This document shows, piece by piece, positions 1 through 8,998 of a stretch of 64,000 nucleotides of DNA. The stretch's first letter is position 1, and each line of letters starts with the position of its first letter. The notes below the pieces were generated by a model. It was not told where the DNA came from. It did no database searches and was given only the letters and a program-made list of their open reading frames with translations. This DNA is from Egbenema bharatensis (GTDB lineage Bacteria > Cyanobacteriota > Cyanobacteriia > Elainellales > Elainellaceae), in NCBI RefSeq assembly GCF_048077055.1, contig NZ_CP182236.1, forward strand, positions 5,580,001-5,644,000, given 5' to 3'. The translations under genes were made by a program, and so were the position numbers.

Positions 1-734
1 TCGAGTAACTGTTTAAAGTTTTCCCGCCAGGGAGCGAATTCAGTGACAAAGTTGTAACCACAGACGGTGTCTAAGGCGCGATCGGCAATCACTTCCCAGA
101 TCCGGGCTGCCCGACGACGAGTTTCAACCTGCGACCCAAAGGGATTCAATCGCATTTTAGATCCTGGTGGAAAGGCATAGTCGCAGATAAATAGCACCTT
201 TTCGTAGATGTACAAAGTGAAACCTGGCGAGTGTCCGCCAATGTGGAACGCTTCGATTCCATGTTCCGTGAAGTCACCATCAAATGGACGATCAACTGGA
301 AAGGGTTGGGCGATCGGAAGTTGGGCATCTAGAGTGTGTAGATGAACTTTTGCCCCCCAGAGTTCACGATACTGATTAGACGCGCCCATGAAATCTTTGT
401 GAGTAAAGTAAATCGTCTCTACTGGCTCTAAATCGCGGTTAAATGCTGATGGACAATCAATCCAAACTGCACCATCCTTCGTTTCAACGCGGTAAGCTGC
501 ATGTTCAAACCCTAAACGCGGTACAGAGAGTAATTGCATCACATAGTCATTAATACGATGTGATGTCACCCGATAGATTTTTTCTGCCTCATCCCAGAAC
601 ACAAACTTGTCATGATGCGCTCCGCAAAATGGGCAGACATCGGGCATCTCACCGATCATATTGTAGCCGCAGGTCTGACAAACCCATTGTTGATGAGATG
701 TGGCAGGCTCCATTGTTTTATTCTTTAAAGTCAT
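1..734 (-). CDS. Rubredoxin-like/MBL-fold hydrolase (3' end off window)
   Basis: The reading frame is open from an ATG at 734 to the left edge, giving at least 244 residues; the C terminus lies outside the window. A good ribosome binding site (AAAGGAGA) precedes the start. Residues about 18-42 carry two zinc or iron knuckles, CQTCGY and CPFCG, as in rubredoxin. The rest looks like a metallo-beta-lactamase fold, with a conserved HIGGHSPG segment near residue 166. The usual HxHxDH metal motif is not seen; the matching segment reads FTHKDF, so metal binding may be altered. Rubredoxin-MBL proteins are often electron-transfer or hydrolase enzymes. The substrate is unknown. It follows the sigma-containing fusion gene by about 105 bp on the same strand. 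Confidence 0.7.
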   Translation of the reverse strand, partial: MTLKNKTMEPATSHQQWVCQTCGYNMIGEMPDVCPFCGAHHDKFVFWDEAEKIYRVTSHRINDYVMQLLSVPRLGFEHAAYRVETKDGAVWIDCPSAFNRDLEPVETIYFTHKDFMGASNQYRELWGAKVHLHTLDAQLPIAQPFPVDRPFDGDFTEHGIEAFHIGGHSPGFTLYIYEKVLFICDYAFPPGSKMRLNPFGSQVETRRRAARIWEVIADRALDTVCGYNFVTEFAPWRENFKQLL

Positions 735-839
735 GCTTCAAATCTCCTTTCTGTAATGTTGATTTTTGGCTTACAACAGTTTTCACTTGAATCGCCACAG
801 TTTTATTTACGATCGAAAATTGCTGCAAAGGTGAGGACA

Positions 840-3800
840 TCATTGGTTGCAAATCTGCTTGAGCTTTCGGGGATTTCTGACGGTGTAAACGGATTGAATA
901 TGTCCATCTACAATGTCGAATGTCGTTACGCTATGAACATTGAAATCTACAACTGTGACAATACCGGGATGTCCATTCACTTTCACAATATGAAAAACAG
1001 CAGTGGAAAGCCATTTACGGTGAATCGCTAACACAAATCGTGCCACTTTCATTGCACCATGTAGGGGTTTGAGAGCAGCAGCCACTTGTCCTCCACCATC
1101 GGACCAATAGGTGACATCCTCCGCTAGCAGCGTCAGCAGACCTTGCAAATTTCCCTGTGTTGAAGCTTCTAAGAATTGTTCGGTAATATGTTCCTGCTGC
1201 TGCTGGGAAACAGAAAAGCGAGGGCGTTGGGAGGCAATATGCTGGCGCGATCGCCTGAGAATTTTCCGACAATTCGTTGAACTTTTTCCTACCATTTGAG
1301 CAATTTCATCATAGTCATACTCAAACACTTCACGCAGCAAAAATACGGCTCGTTCAATGGGCGATAAACGTTCTAGCATGACTAAAAACGCCATTGAAAG
1401 TGAGTCTGCCAACTCTATCTGCTCGGCTGGATCATCAGATTGGGGCATCGTAATCGGTTCGGGGAGCCACGACCCAACATACTGTTCCCGCTGCACACGG
1501 GCAGATCGTAAGGGGAGCATCCCACTTTCGTGAAAATAGTCAACTGGCAAGTTGCCCATATCGGACGGCAATACTGGGGGCGGCACTTTACTAGCCTCAA
1601 TTGCTTGGGTTAGCTGATAATCCAGATGACTACGAATAATCCTTGCAGCCTGACTGGGCAGAAACTCAGCAATTCTTTCCGCGATTACAGCAACATCATG
1701 CCATCCAATGTTGGAGCGTTGAATGATCTGTTGTGTTAAGCAAACTCTATCGGGAGTCCACTGAGTGGTGTTCCATATTACTTGGATACTGAGAAAGTCA
1801 TAGGTTTGCTCATCCAACCAATACTCTTCTAGCAATTCCCAAACATCCTCGGCTGCAAAACTTACGGCAGCTTGCAGGATTGGACAACAATAGACTGCCT
1901 GTTCTGCTGGTTTCTCCAACCACTGTCTAAATTCAGGGCGATCGCGCAACTTTCTGAACCAACCTGGACTACCAACCACGGCATTCAAGACTTTAATTGC
2001 TTCTGTTTCTGAGTTCAGCAAGGGAATGAGCAGCCCTGCTTCCACAGGATCAGGATTGGGTTGTGCTCCCACAAACTCGATCAGCAGATTACGAATGTGA
2101 GGTCTTATCTGCTGTTGGAAGGTTTGCAGCAGATTTGTTAATTGCTTTTGATATTGCCGAGTAGCGGTACCACGCAAATAGTTCAGGCTTCTTAGCAAAA
2201 CAGGTCTGATGAATAACCCGTCCTGTCGCTCCAGCACAAGATCGGTTAAGGATTGTGCGCCACAAGCAAAGGCACGGGCAAGGGTATGGTCGTAGTATGT
2301 TTGGTGACGAAATCCAATGGTTCCATTTTCTGGATTAGTGATGAGCAACCCAGCCTGTTCCAGTGTCTGCCACGCTTTTGGAGATTGATCGGCAAATGCA
2401 CCGGGTAACCACAAAACTTCTTCCTCAGTCATACGATCGGCCAGCTTTTCCAGGAACGTGATACATTCTTCAGTGTTCGGTTGCTTCTTCACTCGTTCTT
2501 CCCAGAGACGGTCTAAAAGATTTTGGGAGGAGGTAAAGGCATCTCCTGGCTGGGCAATAGCGAGAAATATATTCAGGTGAAGTGGATTCTGCAATAACTC
2601 TCGAAGAGGTTCTCCCATACCTGCGGGCTGATGTCCTGCCAATTCTAAAATTGAGGCAATCTCTTCCCATGTGGGAAGTTTCAAGAACAAGTGATCAATT
2701 TCTGCAAGCCGAGCAAATTGAGAACCGTAGCGGAACTCAAACTCTCGGCAAGTCGCAACAACATGAACATTTTTACTGCCAGATAATCTCTGAATCAGAG
2801 ACAGGAGCAGGGTCAGCCGTTGGGATTTGCGATCGAGTAATTCAGAGACAGCATCTAACTGATCAATCAAAACAATAATTCGCTCTTTGCTGGCGATCGC
2901 ATAAATGGCATCACTGGGATGCAACGTAAAATGCAAGTCACGCTGCAAGTCTTCAATCGTGTTGATAGCTCCATTCAACTGGTCAGCTTTAATTGCCAAA
3001 ACTGAATAGCCTTGTGTGATCAGTTCATTTCCTAAGGTTGCCATCAATGCTGATTTACCTGATCCAGGAACACCTAGAACGATTGTTGTCGATGAGTCCG
3101 CCGTTTCAATACAGTTCAGCAACTCATCCAATTCAGGGCGCTTAATCTGCCGACCGTTACTGAGTGTGCGCTGCCAACTCAGTAAACCTTTCGAGGCATC
3201 TGCTAAATGCTGTTTGAGCTTGGTGTACTCGGCTGAACTTAGACCGATAGAGGAAGTACCCTCCAATTTTGCTAAGATTTCAAAGGCAAAGGCACTTGCA
3301 TGTTGAGCCGCAACTATTCTTGCCTGGTCTGGATCGATTGTGCCATCGTGATCGATAACGTGGGTAATGCCTCGAATAATTAGAGCGTTAGTTTCAGCAT
3401 TTGCGTGAACTGCTTTCAAGACACCGTACCCTGTGACATCTACTGCCAGAGCATCGCCATAGTTCGATTGTAAAAGTTGGTAAATTGCAGATTGACTGGA
3501 AGTAATCTCCTTGTCACCTGCTGCGATCGCACCGACAACTGCTTTTGGCATCCAGCTTGAACGATCTTCTTGTTGAATACGCTCCAGCCAATCTTCTCGT
3601 CTGGCTGTTGCCTTTGCCCGCTGTTCGAGCCGATAGCTGGCTAATCCCATTTTGGGTCTGGTTAAGAATCCTGACTCCGTTTCTTTGCCAAACTCATATC
3701 CATAAACTTCGATTGCAGCAACAACGTCTCCCGTAGTGACATCCTTTTTAAGTCCAGTCGCTACACCGACTGAGAGAATGACGTTGGGTTGCCAATGGGC

Positions 3801-4007
3801 GATCGCTCGTTCTGTTTCTGCTGCTGCATCAGAATTTCCTGCATTGACCTCGGCGATCGCTACTTCCCATGTTTGACCATTTGCAGAAAACCGTCCTAAT
3901 TCATAGACTGTTCCTTGGGAGTGGGTTTCTTCCTTGAGGCTTATCAAATAGGAACGAACAGCCCAACAATCAGCAGGGTGAGTAGTTAGAATGACTGCAC
4001 GAGGCAT
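840..4007 (-). CDS. Nucleosidase-like/NACHT-type ATPase fused to truncated ECF41 sigma factor
   Basis: A single open frame of 1055 residues from the ATG at 4007 (MPRAVILT, matching the start of the neighbouring paralogue); an alternative ATG at 4031 would overlap the upstream gene. Numbering from 4031, residues 10-255 resemble the MTA/SAH nucleosidase fold. Residues 316-500 form a P-loop ATPase (GVPGSGKS, 320-327; Walker B IVLIDQLD near 387). Residues 500-835 are an uncharacterised helical part. From about 843 the protein becomes ECF41 sigma factor: the YVGSWLPEP signature, a region 4 helix-turn-helix (LSPIERAVFLL...) and a C-terminal SnoaL-like domain. Sigma region 2 is absent. The nucleosidase active site looks dead: the usual VEMEG reads VDVTG and the usual ISD reads ITH. 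Likely a STAND-type conflict protein; what the sigma part does is unknown. Confidence 0.75.
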   Translation of the reverse strand: MPRAVILTTHPADCWAVRSYLISLKEETHSQGTVYELGRFSANGQTWEVAIAEVNAGNSDAAAETERAIAHWQPNVILSVGVATGLKKDVTTGDVVAAIEVYGYEFGKETESGFLTRPKMGLASYRLEQRAKATARREDWLERIQQEDRSSWMPKAVVGAIAAGDKEITSSQSAIYQLLQSNYGDALAVDVTGYGVLKAVHANAETNALIIRGITHVIDHDGTIDPDQARIVAAQHASAFAFEILAKLEGTSSIGLSSAEYTKLKQHLADASKGLLSWQRTLSNGRQIKRPELDELLNCIETADSSTTIVLGVPGSGKSALMATLGNELITQGYSVLAIKADQLNGAINTIEDLQRDLHFTLHPSDAIYAIASKERIIVLIDQLDAVSELLDRKSQRLTLLLSLIQRLSGSKNVHVVATCREFEFRYGSQFARLAEIDHLFLKLPTWEEIASILELAGHQPAGMGEPLRELLQNPLHLNIFLAIAQPGDAFTSSQNLLDRLWEERVKKQPNTEECITFLEKLADRMTEEEVLWLPGAFADQSPKAWQTLEQAGLLITNPENGTIGFRHQTYYDHTLARAFACGAQSLTDLVLERQDGLFIRPVLLRSLNYLRGTATRQYQKQLTNLLQTFQQQIRPHIRNLLIEFVGAQPNPDPVEAGLLIPLLNSETEAIKVLNAVVGSPGWFRKLRDRPEFRQWLEKPAEQAVYCCPILQAAVSFAAEDVWELLEEYWLDEQTYDFLSIQVIWNTTQWTPDRVCLTQQIIQRSNIGWHDVAVIAERIAEFLPSQAARIIRSHLDYQLTQAIEASKVPPPVLPSDMGNLPVDYFHESGMLPLRSARVQREQYVGSWLPEPITMPQSDDPAEQIELADSLSMAFLVMLERLSPIERAVFLLREVFEYDYDEIAQMVGKSSTNCRKILRRSRQHIASQRPRFSVSQQQQEHITEQFLEASTQGNLQGLLTLLAEDVTYWSDGGGQVAAALKPLHGAMKVARFVLAIHRKWLSTAVFHIVKVNGHPGIVTVVDFNVHSVTTFDIVDGHIQSVYTVRNPRKLKQICNQ

Positions 4008-4023
4008 TCGCAAATACCTATGA

Positions 4024-5838
4024 TTATGCATCTAATTTACAACTTTCCAAACGCTCAAGAAATGTTATTCCTTCCCACATTCTTTCTCCTTCTTTTTCTT
4101 TTTGCTTTATCCTTGGCTCCTCACTTTTTAACCAATCTTTAGCATCTTGCACTCTTTCACGGTATATTTCTTCATTTGCCTTAAATTCTAGTATATGAAC
4201 TTTTTCCCTCCATTCTTTAAACTCTTCTGTTCCTAAGCACCACCAAATACATATTGGAAGAAATCCCATAAAAATTTCATCTTCACTTATATTTGTTTCT
4301 CTATAGCTCTCGTTAGAACTTGTTAGCTTCTTTAGATTATGAGACCATGTAAAAGACCTTTCTTTGAGCCAATTTAATCGTCTGGCAAGTTCTTTTATCC
4401 TTTCCAATTCTGTTTCTAATCCATTTAGTTCATCATACATTTTTCTTTGAATGCTAAACCCTAGTCTTCCATTGCTTAATCTCAACCAAAGGCAATCAAT
4501 AATCTGTAATTCCTCACAGGAGATACTTTCTATATCTTTCCTATCTAAAAGGTCTTCCTTTTGCTTGCCAGCAGCTTGGCATAATATGTTCCACGTTTCC
4601 CGATCTGCTTCTTCCCATTCCTTCTTAATCAAGAGCTCATGAAGCTTAGTATAGTCAATACTTCCTCTTCTAAGGATTCTAAGCTTGACGTTTTCCTCAA
4701 GAGAAACAGTGTCGTTTAATTTAAGCCGAAAGTACTCTTTCAATTTCTTCAGTTCAGCTAAAGTTTCCTCCTCAAAAGGGTATCCTCGTTCAGCGGTCAA
4801 TTTAGTAAGGTGTTTTTCATATTGTTCTAAACTTTTCTGATATTTCTTGTACGGTGCTAAAACTTCATCTTGAACTACACTAACCTCCGATTCGGTTAAC
4901 CCCAGTTGAGTCTGCAAATTCTGCAATATAACTGACTCGATAGGAGAAATTATTCCATCAGAGGCATATTCCTCAAATCGCTGACGGTACTCATCAACAT
5001 TTTTATTGTCAGGTTTTGACTTAGATACATTAACATCCTCTTCGGATATGTTTTGGGGAGTTCTTGGCGATGGTTGCTCAAGGCAGAGTTTTGTTAAAAT
5101 TTCAAAAGCGAAAGCAGTGGCGTGACAGGAAGCCCTTTGTTGCCGAACGTATTCAGGTTCTTGCCCTGATTCTATAGAGTCGTCATTTTTGCCATCAACT
5201 AAGTCTGAAATTCCCCGAATCACAATCGCCTTAAGCTCTGGATAGGCAAACGCTGCACTTAAGAAACCAAAGCCTTCCATCTCGACTGCGATCGCATCGT
5301 TATAACTCGCCCTGATAAAGTTAAAGACATCTGATTCTTTTGAGGCAATCACCTTCTCCCCAGCAGCAATCGGAGCCACAAACACATGAGGCTTTGAAGT
5401 TGGTTGGTTGGATAGCCTTTGCAACCACTCTTCTTTTCTCGCTTCTGCTCTAGCTCGTTGCACTAATGCATGCGCCGATTGTCCTAGTGCAGGTCGAGTA
5501 AAAAACTGATCTCCTACCTTTCCTGACTCATACCCATAAACTTTTGTGGCTGCTACTACATCACCGATTGCAACATCTTTAATGCCTCCAGCTATGCCCA
5601 CAAAGAAAAGGACATCAGGCTTGAAGTAGGTAATCGCTCGTTCTGCTTCAACGGCTGCCCCAGCATTACCTGCTCCCACCTCAGCAATCCCGACTTCCCA
5701 TGTCTGCCCACTCGCAATGAATTTTCCCCGCTCGTAGATTGTTCCCTGGGGATGCATCTCCTCCTGGAGATCCGTCAAATAGGTACGGACGGCTGTATAT
5801 TCAACGGGCAAAGCAGTCAGTATTACCGCACAAGGCAT
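4024..5838 (-). CDS. Nucleosidase-like domain fused to GUN4 domain
   Basis: 604 residues. Residues 1-250 are an MTA/SAH nucleosidase-type domain that keeps its key signatures: GIAGG (81-85), VEMEG (185-189) and ISD (210-212, the catalytic Asp region). Residues about 290-370 are a charged helical segment (LGLTES..VLAPYKKY) that often precedes GUN4 in cyanobacterial signalling proteins. Residues about 394-535 match GUN4 (DYTKLHELL, CEELQIIDCLW, NGRLGFSIQ), a tetrapyrrole-binding fold. The last 70 residues are coiled and highly charged. Only 16 bp separate it from the NACHT-sigma gene downstream, so the two are probably co-transcribed. Calling it a conflict protein is an inference from the family architecture. 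The GUN4 part could bind a porphyrin or serve as a signalling module. Confidence 0.75.
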   Translation of the reverse strand: MPCAVILTALPVEYTAVRTYLTDLQEEMHPQGTIYERGKFIASGQTWEVGIAEVGAGNAGAAVEAERAITYFKPDVLFFVGIAGGIKDVAIGDVVAATKVYGYESGKVGDQFFTRPALGQSAHALVQRARAEARKEEWLQRLSNQPTSKPHVFVAPIAAGEKVIASKESDVFNFIRASYNDAIAVEMEGFGFLSAAFAYPELKAIVIRGISDLVDGKNDDSIESGQEPEYVRQQRASCHATAFAFEILTKLCLEQPSPRTPQNISEEDVNVSKSKPDNKNVDEYRQRFEEYASDGIISPIESVILQNLQTQLGLTESEVSVVQDEVLAPYKKYQKSLEQYEKHLTKLTAERGYPFEEETLAELKKLKEYFRLKLNDTVSLEENVKLRILRRGSIDYTKLHELLIKKEWEEADRETWNILCQAAGKQKEDLLDRKDIESISCEELQIIDCLWLRLSNGRLGFSIQRKMYDELNGLETELERIKELARRLNWLKERSFTWSHNLKKLTSSNESYRETNISEDEIFMGFLPICIWWCLGTEEFKEWREKVHILEFKANEEIYRERVQDAKDWLKSEEPRIKQKEKEGERMWEGITFLERLESCKLDA

Positions 5839-5982
5839 GGGCTAAACCTTCAGTAACCTAAATATCCACTATTCTGACTACTCCATCTCAAATTGACCAG
5901 AGTTTGGAGATTTTCTTTGGCTTTTTGAGGGACTGATCACTCATCAGCCACAATAGATACAGGGTTCGAGAAAGTATCAGCT

Positions 5983-6534
5983 ATGAGCGACAAAGACCAA
6001 ATTCTGGAAATCCTCCTTGCCGAATATGACAAGCTGAAATCGGAGCAAACGCAACGGATTGGCTTCCGGGATAACCTGCTTTACGTCACACTTGTTTTGT
6101 TTGGAACAATTATCTCTTTTGCCGTTTCCAACCCCGCCCATTACTATGCTTTACTCGTCATTCCCTGGGTCTGTCTGATTTTGGGTTGGACGTATGTGGT
6201 CAACGATGAAAAGATTTCGGCGATCGGCAGGTACATCCGCTACAAGCTGGTAGACAAATTGCAGGAACATACAGGCTACACCGAGCTAGAAACCCTGTTT
6301 GGCTGGGAAATTGCCCACCGGGACGACAAACACCGCAAGCGCCGCAAAATTCAGCAGTTGATTGTCGATGAAATTACCTTTGTCGTTTCGGGGTTGATTG
6401 CTCTGGGGGCGTTCTGGTTTCTGGTTCCCAACCCGCCGATCGGAGTCACAATTCTTTCTTGGGTGGAACTGCTGTTGCTGATAGCATTGGGAGTTGAAAC
6501 GTTTATCTATGCCGATCTGGCAAAGGGACGTTAA
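5983..6534 (+). CDS. Four-helix membrane protein of unknown function
   Basis: 183 residues, not recognised. It has a charged N terminus (about 30 residues), then hydrophobic stretches near residues 31-50 and 55-72, a polar middle segment rich in Lys/Arg/Asp, and two further hydrophobic stretches near 128-148 and 155-177. This suggests four membrane helices with a cytoplasmic loop. It is divergent from the nucleosidase-GUN4 gene, with 144 bp between them, and could be a membrane partner of that locus, but nothing in the sequence proves it. Confidence 0.6.
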   Translation: MSDKDQILEILLAEYDKLKSEQTQRIGFRDNLLYVTLVLFGTIISFAVSNPAHYYALLVIPWVCLILGWTYVVNDEKISAIGRYIRYKLVDKLQEHTGYTELETLFGWEIAHRDDKHRKRRKIQQLIVDEITFVVSGLIALGAFWFLVPNPPIGVTILSWVELLLLIALGVETFIYADLAKGR

Positions 6535-6584
6535 TGTTTGATCAAGTTTGATCAAGATCGGCAATTCCACAAGGGAGGGCGGCG

Positions 6585-6956
6585 ATGCCGAAAGGGAAAC
6601 CGGATGAGGAGCGGGAAGAACGCATTACGATGGAAATCGTAGTGGATGCCTATGGTGCAGAAGAGCAGGCAATGGGCTGGTACTGCTACTTGCAGGACAC
6701 GATGCAATTCCCCTTTACCGCAGTTTGCATCAGTAAGCGACGCATTTCTCCTTTGAAGGAAGGTGCAACGGTTGAAGTCGTGGACATGGCTCCGGAGGAT
6801 GAGTGCGATCGGGAAATGTTCGTGGAGATTGAGTGGGAGGGTGATACGCTGGCAGTGCCCTTGATTCAATTAGAGGCACCAGAGGCAGACGAGGAGACTC
6901 AACAGGCAATTGCCGACTGGCACTACTGGGTCGATCAGGGCTATGAGTTTGGGTAG
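6585..6956 (+). CDS. ccbP: Calcium-binding protein, CcbP family
   Basis: 123 residues, strongly acidic, with scattered Asp/Glu clusters (APEDECD, EIEWEGD, LEAPEADEE) and the C-terminal motif ADWHYWVDQGY. This matches CcbP, the small calcium-binding protein described in Anabaena, which buffers Ca2+ and is linked there to heterocyst control. CcbP also occurs in cyanobacteria without heterocysts. A ribosome binding site (GGGAGG) sits a few bases before the ATG. It follows the membrane protein gene by 50 bp on the same strand, so the two may be co-transcribed. Confidence 0.75.
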   Translation: MPKGKPDEEREERITMEIVVDAYGAEEQAMGWYCYLQDTMQFPFTAVCISKRRISPLKEGATVEVVDMAPEDECDREMFVEIEWEGDTLAVPLIQLEAPEADEETQQAIADWHYWVDQGYEFG

Positions 6957-7073
6957 GGTTCAGTGCCCTGGGTCTACCATCTACCAGTTCCATTGCTTCT
7001 TGGTGAAGAGTTTCTACATCCTGCATTTTTCTGCGATCGGTGCCCTGGGAGTGCCAAATTCAACAACCGTATT

Positions 7074-7382
7074 TTATTCATCGGAGTCAGTAAAAAGGGC
7101 TGGTAGGTCACGATAGCCACTGACAACTCGAAGAATATCTACATCCTGATTTGTTGGTATGTAGAGAATGAGGTATTGATCCATTGGAAGACTACGCAAT
7201 CCGGGTAAGATTTCGCTGCGCTGTCGTCCGAGATTGGGAAATTGAGCAATTTTAGAAAATTTGGCATCTAGTCTAGCGAGAAACCGATCGGCTTGAGCCA
7301 AACCAGATTCACGGGCGATGTAATCAGCAATTTGTTCAACATCTCGAATCGCAGGTTCGGTGAGGCGAAATTTTGGGGTCAT
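7074..7382 (-). CDS. parE: ParE/RelE-type toxin
   Basis: 102 residues with the RelE/ParE fold pattern: an N-terminal FRLTEPAIRDVEQIADYIA helix region, FPNLGRQR in the middle and the YLILYIPT strand before a final VVSGYRDLP. ParE toxins act on DNA gyrase, whereas RelE relatives cut mRNA; the family alone does not decide between them. Its start overlaps the stop of the antitoxin gene by 4 bp, the usual layout for coupled type II toxin-antitoxin pairs. Confidence 0.8.
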   Translation of the reverse strand: MTPKFRLTEPAIRDVEQIADYIARESGLAQADRFLARLDAKFSKIAQFPNLGRQRSEILPGLRSLPMDQYLILYIPTNQDVDILRVVSGYRDLPALFTDSDE

Positions 7383-7645
7383 GACTCGGCAGCATGACGA
7401 GAATGCAGGTTAGCGCGAATTTGTGCCATTGCAGTGGAACCATCGAACAGTTCACCCCTCTGAGCAGCGTCCCATCCAATTTGGGCTTCCTGTTGCAGTT
7501 CTTGCAGTCGCCCCTGGTAAATGTCTTCCTGCTGCTCAAGGAGTTTGGCACCTGCGATCAGAACTTCGATCGCAGTCTGATATTTGCCGCTAGCCAATTG
7601 CCGTTGCACGAGTTCTTCAAGTTCGGGTGGGAGAACAATTTGCAT
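7379..7645 (-). CDS. parD: ParD-type antitoxin
   Basis: 88 residues. The N terminus (MQIVLPPELEELVQRQL..GKY) is a short ribbon-helix-helix-like DNA-binding segment, followed by a long helical, Glu/Gln-rich tail that would wrap the toxin. It precedes and overlaps the ParE gene by 4 bp. The antitoxin normally represses its own operon, so the roughly 40 bp upstream of 7645 is the likely operator. Confidence 0.78.
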   Translation of the reverse strand: MQIVLPPELEELVQRQLASGKYQTAIEVLIAGAKLLEQQEDIYQGRLQELQQEAQIGWDAAQRGELFDGSTAMAQIRANLHSRHAAES

Positions 7646-7679
7646 AGAGAACTATGTCAGGAATGTTGCTTTTATTGTA

Positions 7680-8014
7680 GGCGATCGCAGTTTAGCCTAC
7701 CTCTGAAAGAACCATCGCAATCCAGGATCACTCGGGAATCAGGAATGGTGGTCGCTAAACTGGGAGCTTCGCGTTCGCCTGCACCGAGGTTTGGAAGATC
7801 TGGAATCAGGATGGACGATGGCAGTTGGCACAGTGTAATCCAAGACAGGGAGGTTGGATCGGGCAATGATATACCCTGAGCAAGCCCTTGAGCTAATTAC
7901 ATCGGCTACTGCCTGGGGCATTCTGATCTGCCCATACAGAGTGGGGAGCAGATCCAGTTGAGCAATTTAATAGAGATATTGAATCGGTGAGGTATCGGTG
8001 ATGACCTCAGGCAT
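7680..8014 (-). pseudogene. Broken PIN-domain (DUF3368-type) toxin gene
   Basis: Read on the minus strand from an ATG at 8014, the frame gives a PIN-like start (ITDTSPI), a TAA stop at 7967-7969, then IAQLDLLPTLYGQIRMPQAV. A frameshift follows, after which the pattern DLPNLGAGEREA..LATTIPDS appears in another frame before homology fades. These are the segments of a PIN-like toxin in the expected order, so the gene has at least one nonsense codon and one frameshift. Just before it, the end of an antitoxin frame (8012 to about 8085, ending AELAEDFANA) overlaps its ATG. The pair is dead. Confidence 0.6.
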
Positions 8015-8156
8015 TTGCAAAATCCTCAGCCAGTTCAGCTTCGGTTAGGCGAAAGGTATCTACGCCGTAGTCCCCGCACTTCAAGCGGGTAACAGGCGAT
8101 CGCAGCCCTACCTGGGTAATCGATATACTAAAGCCACACCTTGCTTGCGCCCTACG

Positions 8157-8402
8157 ATGAGTCTCATCATTTCTAGTGAACTGGTTCAAGCTTCTGGGCT
8201 TTCTGAGTCGGAGCTTTTACAGGAATTAGTGCTCCTATTGTTTCAGCGAGAGAAAATCACGCTGGGCAGTGCCAGTCGTTTTTTGGGAATGACTCAACTG
8301 GAGTTTCAGGCTCTTCTGGCGGAGAAAAATCTCTATGTTCACTATGATGTGGATGAGTTACGTGAGGATGTGAAAAATTTGCAGGAATTCGGTTTGTTGT
8401 GA
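8157..8402 (+). CDS. UPF0175 family antitoxin
   Basis: 81 residues from the ATG at 8157; a TTG further upstream is less likely. The segments SESELLQELVLLLF, LGSASRFLGMTQLEFQALLAEK and the acidic end YDVDELREDVKNL are typical of UPF0175 proteins, small helix-turn-helix antitoxins usually paired with a PIN-like toxin. No intact toxin gene follows in the next 120 bp. A broken PIN gene lies on the opposite strand just upstream, so this one is probably an orphan. Confidence 0.7.
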   Translation: MSLIISSELVQASGLSESELLQELVLLLFQREKITLGSASRFLGMTQLEFQALLAEKNLYVHYDVDELREDVKNLQEFGLL

Positions 8403-8528
8403 TTATATCGCTCATCGTGCTTCAACCTGTTAGCAGACGATCTCACCCAGATTTGCAGGGGCGATCGCCTCACTCTCGTCAGCATTTTGCCTGAATTTAC
8501 AACCCAAATGTAGGGATCGCTTTCGGCA

Positions 8529-8756
8529 CTAAATGCCGTGTTCATCCAGATAGGCTCTGATCCCCGATTCCAGATCCTGGAGTGCTGCTTCCAGGCTGGG
8601 ATAGCTGTCTTCGCCTTCGTAAACAGTGCCACCTAAATCGTATGCCCGGACAAACGATGAAATCATCTCATGCTGTCCAATTTCAATCCAGCCGATTTCT
8701 TCAACAAAGCGATGGATGGTTGGGTATTGTTCTTCAAAAGTTTTGGATTTTGGCAT
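8529..8756 (-). CDS. Small conserved-looking protein of unknown function
   Basis: 75 residues, acidic, no membrane segment. It begins MPKSKTFEEQYPTIHRFVEEIGWIEIG and ends with an amphipathic helix rich in Asp and Glu. It has the feel of a widespread small cyanobacterial protein, but no function can be given. It stands alone between the UPF0175 gene and the GMP-synthetase-like gene. Confidence 0.5.
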   Translation of the reverse strand: MPKSKTFEEQYPTIHRFVEEIGWIEIGQHEMISSFVRAYDLGGTVYEGEDSYPSLEAALQDLESGIRAYLDEHGI

Positions 8757-8998
8757 CGGTTTTCTGATTTGAGCACGATGTCATCATTCTACGGAGTAAT
8801 GGGCGATCGTCTATCGACTGTTGTTATAGGAGCGATCGCAGTTCCCGAATTTCCAGACTAGCAGTTGACTATACGATGAAACGCTTAACCTTACGATTAT
8901 GCGTGTATGCTTTTTCCTATGTGTAATAGTGGCTATGTTTTTTTATGCAAAATAGAACTTCTGTACATAATGAGAGAGTAGTGTTGATAAACTTACAT

